The notes under the pieces are model-generated. The model was not told where the DNA came from. It was given only the letters and a program-made list of their open reading frames with translations, and did no database searches. Below are positions 1 through 5,288 of a DNA stretch of 5,288 nt, piece after piece (position 1 is the first letter of the stretch; the number at the start of each line of letters is the position of its first letter). This DNA is from JAJBWD01 sp041670885 (lineage in GTDB: Bacteria; Bacillota; Clostridia; Clostridiales; Clostridiaceae). Both the position numbers and the translations under genes were made by a program. The stretch is from the NCBI GenBank assembly GCA_041670885.1, contig JBAXYJ010000196.1, forward strand, positions 1 through 5,288, read 5' to 3'.

Positions 1-162
1 ACACGTTGGTGGGGATTTTAAGCCTTGGGAGTGTTAGACCACTTGAGTAGTATTAGTAATGATATGAAAAAGAACACTATGAATAAGGAATGAAACATAA
101 AAGCATATGGATTATTATGTAATATAGTAATTTATAACTTTTTATAAGTTTTCAGTAACGGC

Positions 163-2073
163 ATGGTTATGAATTTTATTAGAGTTGCTGCTGCTTGCCC
201 TAAGACAAATGTAGCAGACATACATTTTAATATTAAAAATATAAAAGAATGTGTAGATATGGCTTGTGATATGGGTTCAAAATTAATAGTCCTGCCGGAA
301 TTAGCTGTTACCAGCTATACCTGCGGAGACTTGTTTAATCAGGAACTTCTATACGAAAAAGCTATAGATGGCATTGAGGAAATATGCAAATTTAGTGTTG
401 AAAAAGATATACTGATTTCAGTTGGCTGTCCTTTCAAATATAATTCCTGCCTTTATAACTCGGCTTTCGTTATATTTGATGGCAAAGTTCTTGGAATAGT
501 ACCAAAATCATATATCCCAAATTATACAGAGTTTTATGAAAAAAGATGGTTTACTGAAGGAATTGGAATAACTAATTTAAATATAGATCTGCCCTTTCAG
601 GATAGTATACCCTTTGGAACTAATCTTATATTTAAAAACAGAGAGTTAAGATTTGCCATTGAAATATGCGAGGATCTTTGGGCTACAATTCCACCATCCT
701 CTTACTATTGTTTAATGGGAGCAAATATTATTGGAAATCTTTCTGCTTCAAATGAAATTGTCAGCAAAGCAGATTATAGAAAGAGCATAGTTTTAAATCA
801 GAGCGCTAAAGGCATCTGCTCCTATGTATATTCCTCAGCTGGAGTTTACGAATCAACTACAGACTTAGTTTTCAGCGGCCATCTTATGATATCAGAAAAT
901 GGCTCTATGCTTTCTGAAAACAAAAGATTTCAAAGAGATAATCAGGTTATTACATCAATTATTGATTTATCCAGAATAAATAATGAAAGACTTAAGAATG
1001 TTTCCTTTAGAGACAGCATAAAGCTAAATTACTTAAAGCCACTGGAGATAAGCTTTAATTTCAAAACACTTGATTATAAAAGCTGGGACAGATATGTGGA
1101 TAAACACCCATTTGTTCCAAAGGATAAGGAGACAATGGAAAGGCGCTGCGAAGAAATCTTGAACATTCAAACTGCAGGCCTGGCAAAAAGATTTGAACAT
1201 ACAGGCCTTAAAAAAGCAATTATCGGAATAAGCGGAGGCTTAGATTCTACTTTAGCTCTTCTTATTATAATAAAAACTTTTGACTTGTTAAAAATAGACA
1301 GAAGAAATATATCAGCGGTAACCATGCCTGGATTTGGTACTACAGACAGAACATATAATAATGCAGTTAACCTTTGTAAAATGTTAAATACTAATTTAAA
1401 AGAAATAAACATAGTTGCTGCCTGCCTGCTGCATTTTAAGGATATAGGCCATGACCCATCCAAACTTGATGTTACATATGAAAATGTTCAGGCAAGGGAG
1501 AGAACTCAGATACTAATGGATCTGGCAAATAAAGAATCAGGTCTGTTAATAGGAACCGGCGATTTATCAGAACTGGCCATGGGCTGGTGCACTTATAATG
1601 GAGATCATATGTCCATGTATGCAGTAAACACCTCTGTTCCAAAAACTCTGGTAAGGCACCTGGTAAGATATGCAGCTTTAAAACAAAAAGATAAAGCAGT
1701 ATCTGATATTCTTATGGATATATTAGATACTCCAGTATCTCCGGAGCTTCTTCCAATGGATAAAAAAGGAGAAATAAAACAAAAGACGGAGGATATTATA
1801 GGACCTTACGAACTTCATGATTTCTTCCTGTATTATTTCGCCAGATGGGGATACAGCAAGGATAAAATATTATTTCTGGCGCAAAAGGCTTTCCAGGATA
1901 AGTATAGCATGGATGAATTAAATAAATGGATGGACCATTTTATAAAAAGGTTTTTTACTCAGCAGTTTAAAAGATCCTGTATACCGGATGGTCCAAAAGT
2001 AGGAACAGTAAGCCTTTCACCAAGAGGAGACTGGAGAATGCCCTCTGATGCCAGCTACAACATTTGGAAATAA
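163..2073 (+). CDS. nadE: Glutamine-dependent NAD+ synthetase (NadE, long two-domain form)
   Basis: Makes NAD+ from deamido-NAD+ (nicotinate adenine dinucleotide) and ATP in the cytoplasm, using ammonia released from glutamine; it is the last step of NAD synthesis. The 636 residues hold an N-terminal nitrilase-type glutaminase (about 5-290) and a C-terminal synthetase (about 325-636). The glutaminase triad is visible: Glu46 in LPELA, Lys115 in VPKSY and Cys169 in EICEDLW. The synthetase has the ATP-pyrophosphatase loop SGGLDS (357-362), then YENVQARERTQ (439-449), GTGDLSELAMGW (464-475) and a C-terminal SLSPRGDWRMPSDA block. Length and motif order are those of the intact family, with no frameshift. 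An in-frame stop at 145-147 limits the start to ATG 163 or ATG 169; many homologues begin near MNF-I-VA, which would favour 169. Neither start has a recognisable SD, and I find no convincing promoter upstream. There is no terminator of its own before the next promoter. Function is very secure; the exact start is not. Confidence 0.97.
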   Translation: MVMNFIRVAAACPKTNVADIHFNIKNIKECVDMACDMGSKLIVLPELAVTSYTCGDLFNQELLYEKAIDGIEEICKFSVEKDILISVGCPFKYNSCLYNSAFVIFDGKVLGIVPKSYIPNYTEFYEKRWFTEGIGITNLNIDLPFQDSIPFGTNLIFKNRELRFAIEICEDLWATIPPSSYYCLMGANIIGNLSASNEIVSKADYRKSIVLNQSAKGICSYVYSSAGVYESTTDLVFSGHLMISENGSMLSENKRFQRDNQVITSIIDLSRINNERLKNVSFRDSIKLNYLKPLEISFNFKTLDYKSWDRYVDKHPFVPKDKETMERRCEEILNIQTAGLAKRFEHTGLKKAIIGISGGLDSTLALLIIIKTFDLLKIDRRNISAVTMPGFGTTDRTYNNAVNLCKMLNTNLKEINIVAACLLHFKDIGHDPSKLDVTYENVQARERTQILMDLANKESGLLIGTGDLSELAMGWCTYNGDHMSMYAVNTSVPKTLVRHLVRYAALKQKDKAVSDILMDILDTPVSPELLPMDKKGEIKQKTEDIIGPYELHDFFLYYFARWGYSKDKILFLAQKAFQDKYSMDELNKWMDHFIKRFFTQQFKRSCIPDGPKVGTVSLSPRGDWRMPSDASYNIWK

Positions 2074-2079
2074 AATATA

Positions 2080-2108
2080 TTGACCATAGGGTAAATGTAT
2101 GGTATATT
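2080..2108 (+). promoter_or_regulatory. Sigma-A-type promoter of the riboswitch-ATPase unit
   Basis: A -35 element TTGACC (2080-2085, five of six matching TTGACA) is followed after exactly 17 bases by the -10 element TATATT (2103-2108, five of six matching TATAAT). A TG dinucleotide at 2100-2101 gives an extended -10. The expected transcription start near 2114-2116 falls at the first base-paired strand of the riboswitch, which strongly supports the assignment. The promoter begins seven bases after the nadE stop codon. A perfect inverted repeat, ACCATA (2083-2088) and TATGGT (2098-2103), spans the spacer and touches both hexamers; it could be an operator, but no regulator is visible in the window. 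Confidence 0.8.
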
Positions 2109-2112
2109 CAAA

Positions 2113-2209
2113 AATAAAGGGGAGTAGCAAAGCATATAATGCTTGAATTATTCGTCAGGACGGCTTTTGCCCGGATAATTTGCTCTTACGAGTTTGCAAG
2201 ACCTTTGTT
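2113..2209 (+). ncRNA. yybP-ykoY family manganese riboswitch (aptamer)
   Basis: A cis-acting leader RNA that senses Mn2+ and controls the downstream ATPase. The hallmark 5' strand AAAGGGGAGTAGC (2116-2128) and 3' strand GCAAGACCTTT (2196-2206) match what I recall of the family and of the Lactococcus lactis yoaB leader. By-eye folding gives: P1, 2113-2120 with 2202-2209 (8 pairs, one G-U); P2, 2130-2135 with 2139-2144 (loop ATA); P3, 2146-2154 with 2172-2180 (9 pairs), capped by GGC-TTTT-GCC (2162-2171) and leaving an internal loop at 2155-2161; P4, 2182-2185 with 2190-2193. The GGGAGTAG strand and the P3 internal loop, which includes part of the conserved CGTCA (2153-2157), are where the two docking loops that hold Mn2+ lie in known members. 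Family known; ligand and ON behaviour inferred from characterised relatives. Confidence 0.93.
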
Positions 2210-2233
2210 CTTAGGAACAAAGGTCTTTTTTTT
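2198..2233 (+). terminator. Riboswitch-controlled intrinsic terminator (expression platform)
   Basis: A perfect 13-bp stem, AAGACCTTTGTTC (2198-2210) with GAACAAAGGTCTT (2215-2227), closes a TTAG loop and runs into eight Ts (2226-2233). Its 5' arm contains the whole 3' strand of riboswitch helix P1 (2202-2209), so P1 and the terminator cannot form together. The expected behaviour is termination when Mn2+ is low, and read-through into the ATPase when bound Mn2+ stabilises P1. It also lies downstream of nadE, which has no other terminator, so transcripts reading out of nadE would meet it too. Confidence 0.93.
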
Positions 2234-2267
2234 GTTTATTTATTCGAATTTGAGAAATAATAATTAT

Positions 2268-2275
2268 GAGGTGAT
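2268..2275 (+). promoter_or_regulatory. Ribosome binding site that decides the ATPase start
   Basis: GAGGTGAT is complementary to the anti-SD end of 16S rRNA over all eight bases. The GAGG core (2268-2271) is 8 bases from TTG 2280, a normal spacing, but only 2 bases from ATG 2274, which overlaps the SD match itself. This favours TTG 2280 as the true initiation codon. Confidence 0.8.
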
Positions 2276-2279
2276 GAAT

Positions 2280-4892
2280 TTGTGGTTTAATCAAGGAGTA
2301 AAAGAAACACTGGAAAAGCTGAGCACAGATGAGTTTTCAGGTCTTAGTGAAGCTGAAGCTGAAAAAAGATTAGAAACCTACGGAAGAAATGAACTGGAAG
2401 AAAAAAAGAAACAATCTATCTTATCCTTATTTCTTTCTCAGCTAAATGACCCTCTTATCTACATTCTTATCGTGGCAGCAGTTTTATCAGGAGCAGTAGG
2501 AGAAATCAGTGATACAGTAATCATTGTAGCTGTTATACTAATTAATGGAGTGATTGGTGTAATTCAGGAAAATAAAGCAGAGAAGTCCTTAGAGGCATTA
2601 AAAAAATTAAGCACTCCTCATGCATTAGTTAAAAGAGATGGAAAAATTGAGGAGATAACATCAGAGGAAATAGTCCCCGGCGATATTGTTGTTTTAGATG
2701 CAGGGCGATATGTACCCTGTGACATGAGACTTATTGAAAGTGCAAACCTTAAAGTTGATGAATCTGCTCTTACCGGAGAATCAGTTCCGGCAGAAAAGAA
2801 TTTCAATAAAGTCATTGAAGATGAAATGGCACCACTGGGAGACAGGATTAATATGGCTTTCACCTCTACCCTTGTCACTTATGGAAGAGGAATTGGTGTT
2901 GCGGTAGCTACAGGCATGAATACAGAAATAGGCAGAATAGCAGATATGCTTAATGAGCAGGACACAGAGATGACTCCTCTGCAGAAGAAGTTGGCTGAAG
3001 TTGGCAAATATTTAGGAATAGCATCATTATTGATTTGTGCTGTAATGTTCTTAGTAGGTGTTCTGCAAAAAAGACCTCCCCTTGAAATGTTCCTAACAGC
3101 TATTTCATTAGCAGTAGCAGCTGTCCCAGAAGGACTTCCTGCAATAGTTACACTGGTTTTAGCCGCCGGCGTCCAGAGAATGATTAAAGAAAACGCTATA
3201 GTCCGAAAGCTTCCCGCTGTTGAAACATTAGGTGCCGTTAATATCATATGTTCTGATAAAACCGGAACACTTACTCAAAATAAAATGACGGTACTTAAAT
3301 ACTATACCAACTGGGAAGAAGAAGACATTAAAAATATCAACAGATCAAATAATGCAGATAAATTACTGCTGGAAAATATTATTTTATGTAACGATTCAGA
3401 AAGCACAAATGAAAATAAAACAGGAGATCCTACTGAAATTGCACTTCTTGATGTAGGAAATAACTTAAGTGTTTACAAAGAAGAGTTGAATAATGCTCAT
3501 AAGAGAGTAAATGAAATTCCTTTTGATTCTGACAGAAAGCTTATGACTACTGTGAACAAATATGATGATAAACTTTTAGTCATGACCAAGGGAGCAATTG
3601 ACAACCTTTTAAATCTAGTTACAAAAATAAATATTAATGGTGTAATAAAAGATATTACAAAAGAAGAGAAAGAAAAGTTAATTAACGCTTCAAATCATAT
3701 GTCAAATGCTGCACTTAGAGTTTTAGCATCAGCTTATAAAGTAATTCCAGATGAAAACATTGAAATTGATGAACTGGAAAAAGATTTAACATTTTTAGGT
3801 ATGGTAGGTATGATAGACCCGCCTAGGCTGGAAGTTAAAGATTCCATTGAAAAATGTAAAAAAGCTGGAATAAAAACTGTTATGATAACAGGAGACCACA
3901 GAAATACTGCTTTTGCTATCGGTAAGGAATTGGGTATCTCTGAAAATGAAGATGAAGCAATATTTGGCCGAGAAATAGATGAAATGAGCGAAGAGGAATT
4001 TTTAGAAAAAGCAGATAAAATAAGAATATATGCAAGAGTTTCCCCTGAGCATAAAGTTAAAATAGTAAAGGCATTAAAGAGCAGAGGCAATGTGGTATCC
4101 ATGACTGGTGACGGTGTAAATGATGCTCCATCACTAAAAGCTGCAGATATTGGAGTTGCTATGGGTATTTCAGGAACAGATGTAGCCAAGGGTGCAGCTG
4201 ACATGGTACTTACAGATGATAATTTTTCAACTATAGTTTCAGCTGTAGAAGAAGGAAGAAATATATATAATAATATTAAAAAGTCTATATTATTCCTTTT
4301 GTCTTGTAATGTAGGAGAGATACTAGCTTTATTTATTTCCGTGCTTTTAAACTGGCCAACGCCGCTTATATCTATTCATTTACTTTGGGTTAATTTAATT
4401 ACAGACACCTTCCCTGCTCTGTCACTCGGCATTGATCCTCCGGATAAGGGTGTTATGGATGAGAAACCAAGAGATGAAAAGGAAGGATTATTTAATAAAA
4501 GCACTATCTCATTTATATTAGTAAATGGACTTTTAATAGGCGCAATGACACTTACAGCATTTGTTTTTGGATGGGAAAAATATAATTCTATAAAACATGC
4601 TCAAACTATGGCTTTCTTTGTTCTAAGTGTTTCTCAGTTGTTCCATGCCTTTAATCTTAGAAATGAAAAAAAATCTATATTTACTATAGGCTTATTTACT
4701 AACAAATATATAGTTGGGTCACTTATTTTAGGTATATTTCTGCAAAGCATAATAATTTTAGTTCCATTCTTAGCTGATAAGTTTAAAGTATTTTATTTAA
4801 GTCCGCAGGATTGGGTATTTGTCTTTGGATTAGCAATAGTCCCTGTTATATTTAATGAAATATGGAAGATATTTAGAAGAAGAACGGCATAA
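2280..4892 (+). CDS. P2A-type cation-transporting ATPase, probable Mn2+ (or Ca2+) exporter
   Basis: ATP-driven pump in the cytoplasmic membrane, expected to expel divalent cations. From TTG 2280 the protein has 870 residues and begins MWFNQG, like clostridial homologues; an open-frame extension to ATG 2139 would run through the riboswitch and terminator and is rejected. In order: cation-ATPase N-terminal domain (about 3-45); M1-M2 (about 57-95); actuator domain with TGES (165-168); M3-M4 (about 246-294) with PEGLP (283-287); phosphorylation motif DKTGT (Asp326); nucleotide-binding KGA (437-439); TGD (537-539); hinge TGDGVNDAP (609-617); M5-M10 (about 668-861). Compared by eye with SERCA, the cation ligands Glu284 (M4), Asn677 and Glu680 (M5), and Asn705, Thr708 and Asp709 (M6) are kept, while the SERCA M8 Glu908 position appears to be Gln786. 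This argues for site II and perhaps one transported ion. The Mn2+ riboswitch upstream makes manganese the likelier physiological substrate; Ca2+ cannot be excluded. Confidence 0.95.
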   Translation: MWFNQGVKETLEKLSTDEFSGLSEAEAEKRLETYGRNELEEKKKQSILSLFLSQLNDPLIYILIVAAVLSGAVGEISDTVIIVAVILINGVIGVIQENKAEKSLEALKKLSTPHALVKRDGKIEEITSEEIVPGDIVVLDAGRYVPCDMRLIESANLKVDESALTGESVPAEKNFNKVIEDEMAPLGDRINMAFTSTLVTYGRGIGVAVATGMNTEIGRIADMLNEQDTEMTPLQKKLAEVGKYLGIASLLICAVMFLVGVLQKRPPLEMFLTAISLAVAAVPEGLPAIVTLVLAAGVQRMIKENAIVRKLPAVETLGAVNIICSDKTGTLTQNKMTVLKYYTNWEEEDIKNINRSNNADKLLLENIILCNDSESTNENKTGDPTEIALLDVGNNLSVYKEELNNAHKRVNEIPFDSDRKLMTTVNKYDDKLLVMTKGAIDNLLNLVTKININGVIKDITKEEKEKLINASNHMSNAALRVLASAYKVIPDENIEIDELEKDLTFLGMVGMIDPPRLEVKDSIEKCKKAGIKTVMITGDHRNTAFAIGKELGISENEDEAIFGREIDEMSEEEFLEKADKIRIYARVSPEHKVKIVKALKSRGNVVSMTGDGVNDAPSLKAADIGVAMGISGTDVAKGAADMVLTDDNFSTIVSAVEEGRNIYNNIKKSILFLLSCNVGEILALFISVLLNWPTPLISIHLLWVNLITDTFPALSLGIDPPDKGVMDEKPRDEKEGLFNKSTISFILVNGLLIGAMTLTAFVFGWEKYNSIKHAQTMAFFVLSVSQLFHAFNLRNEKKSIFTIGLFTNKYIVGSLILGIFLQSIIILVPFLADKFKVFYLSPQDWVFVFGLAIVPVIFNEIWKIFRRRTA

Positions 4893-4898
4893 AAATAA

Positions 4899-4929
4899 CC
4901 CTTAGGTAGTTCACCTAAGGGATTTTTTT
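4899..4929. terminator. Intrinsic terminator between convergent genes, probably bidirectional
   Basis: A 9-bp perfect stem, CCCTTAGGT (4899-4907) with ACCTAAGGG (4913-4921), has loop AGTTC and is followed on the + strand by seven Ts (4923-4929), six bases after the ATPase stop codon. Read on the minus strand, the same hairpin is followed by TTATTTTT (4898 down to 4891), so it can also end the convergent msrC transcript, less ideally. The + strand T-tract overlaps the msrC stop codon (4928-4930), and the minus-strand T-tract overlaps the ATPase stop codon. Confidence 0.9.
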
Positions 4930-5288
4930 ATATATATTTCTTAATTTCTATGACCAGCTTTTCTAAGTATAATTTTTCCAAGTCAGAAAATCTGTTCTTA
5001 ACCGGCGAGTCAATATCAAGAACTCCTAATTTTATATCACCCGTAATTATAGGTACTACTATTTCCGAATTTGACTCACTGTCACAGGCAATATGTCCTG
5101 AAAAAAGATGAACATCCGGGACCAAAAGCGTTTCATTATTCAAAAAAGCTGTTCCGCATACTCCCTTTCCTACAGCTATTCTATTGCAGGCAGGTTTCCC
5201 CTGGAAGGGTCCTAAAACCAGCTCCCCTTCTTTAAATAAATAAAATCCAGCCCAGTTAATCTCCGGTATGGATTCATTTATAATTGCA
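4928..5288 (-). CDS. msrC: Free methionine-(R)-sulfoxide reductase (fRMsr, GAF domain), 5' end outside window
   Basis: Reduces free L-methionine-(R)-sulfoxide to methionine in the cytoplasm, repairing oxidised methionine with reducing power usually taken from thioredoxin. The last 119 codons are present and stay open to the right edge, so the N-terminal roughly 35-50 residues are missing. The visible part starts AIINESIPEINWAGFYLF, a GAF-fold entry typical of the family. Three cysteines, in GKPAC, GKGVC and GHIAC (visible residues 34, 44 and 68), are spaced 10 and 24 apart, the same as Cys84, Cys94 and Cys118 of E. coli MsrC. The substrate-binding acids Glu125, Asp141 and Asp143 have counterparts in NSEIVVP (visible 75) and GVLDIDSP (91 and 93). 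The catalytic set is therefore complete and an active enzyme is expected. It converges on the ATPase gene across a shared terminator; promoter and start lie outside the window. A non-catalytic GAF sensor is unlikely given the cysteines. Confidence 0.94.
   Translation of the reverse strand, partial: AIINESIPEINWAGFYLFKEGELVLGPFQGKPACNRIAVGKGVCGTAFLNNETLLVPDVHLFSGHIACDSESNSEIVVPIITGDIKLGVLDIDSPVKNRFSDLEKLYLEKLVIEIKKYI

Noticed and set aside
64..93. Nine-codon open frame (MKKNTMNKE) before nadE as a leader peptide
   Set aside because: No SD, no run of regulatory codons and no attenuator hairpin after it; very short frames are expected by chance in AT-rich DNA.
136..155. Hairpin AACTT-TTTAT-AAGTT followed by Ts as a terminator
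   Set aside because: Only five mostly A-T pairs and a four-base T-run; too weak to call.
1167..1463. Minus-strand open frame inside nadE
   Set aside because: It lies opposite conserved synthetase motifs of NadE, has no recognisable domain, and looks like a shadow frame.
2080..2110. MerR-type promoter with a 19-20 base spacer
   Set aside because: The best -10 (TATATT) gives a normal 17-base spacer with an extended TG; a 19-base spacing would need the poor hexamer TATTCA. The inverted repeat is kept only as a possible operator.
2139..2279. N-terminal extension of the ATPase to ATG 2139
   Set aside because: It runs through the P2 loop, the rest of the riboswitch and the terminator, has no SD at 2139, and gives sequence unlike any P-type ATPase N-terminus. 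A strong SD and family-like start lie at 2268-2282.
2618..4204. Three minus-strand open frames opposite the ATPase (2618-2878, 2879-3247, 3734-4204)
   Set aside because: All lie antisense to conserved ATPase domains, are low-complexity Ser/Ile/Pro-rich, and show no family features; they are shadows of the ATPase coding bias.
5141..5143. Start of the minus-strand gene at TTG 5143
   Set aside because: The reading frame stays open to the window edge, and the upstream codons encode the conserved first half of fRMsr (INWAGFY, GPFQGKPAC, GKGVCGTA). The TTG is an internal leucine.

Overview
The window looks like chromosomal DNA from a low-GC Gram-positive bacterium of the Clostridia type. The coding sequence is AT-rich, third positions are mostly A or T, the Shine-Dalgarno (SD) and terminator signals are Firmicutes-like, and the NAD synthetase is the long glutamine-dependent kind common in clostridia. 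I cannot name a species from the sequence alone.

Layout, left to right. Positions 1-162 hold no gene I can support. The first ~50 bases are more GC-rich than the rest and may be the 3' end of something outside the window. Positions 163-2073 (+) encode a complete glutamine-hydrolysing NAD+ synthetase (nadE). Only about 40 bases separate it from a well-formed promoter (2080-2108). That promoter should start transcription almost exactly at a yybP-ykoY family manganese riboswitch (about 2113-2209), whose 3' strand is shared with a strong intrinsic terminator (2198-2233). Below it, with an SD at 2268, lies a complete P2A-type ('calcium-type') cation ATPase, best started at TTG 2280 and ending at 4892. 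A terminator at 4899-4929, probably working in both directions, separates it from a convergent minus-strand gene. That gene is cut by the right edge and encodes a free methionine-(R)-sulfoxide reductase (GAF-domain fRMsr/MsrC).

How the parts work together. The central unit is a metal-responsive export module. Manganese entering the cell should stabilise the riboswitch aptamer, prevent the terminator from folding, and switch on the ATPase. This argues that the pump removes Mn2+ (perhaps also Ca2+), although sequence homology alone would label it a calcium ATPase. NadE (cofactor synthesis) and fRMsr (repair of oxidised free methionine) are housekeeping or stress genes, and I see no evidence that they belong to the same regulon. 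Nothing here is a clearly new system. The most informative points are the riboswitch-ATPase pairing, the non-ATG start decided by SD spacing, and an inverted repeat inside the ATPase promoter.
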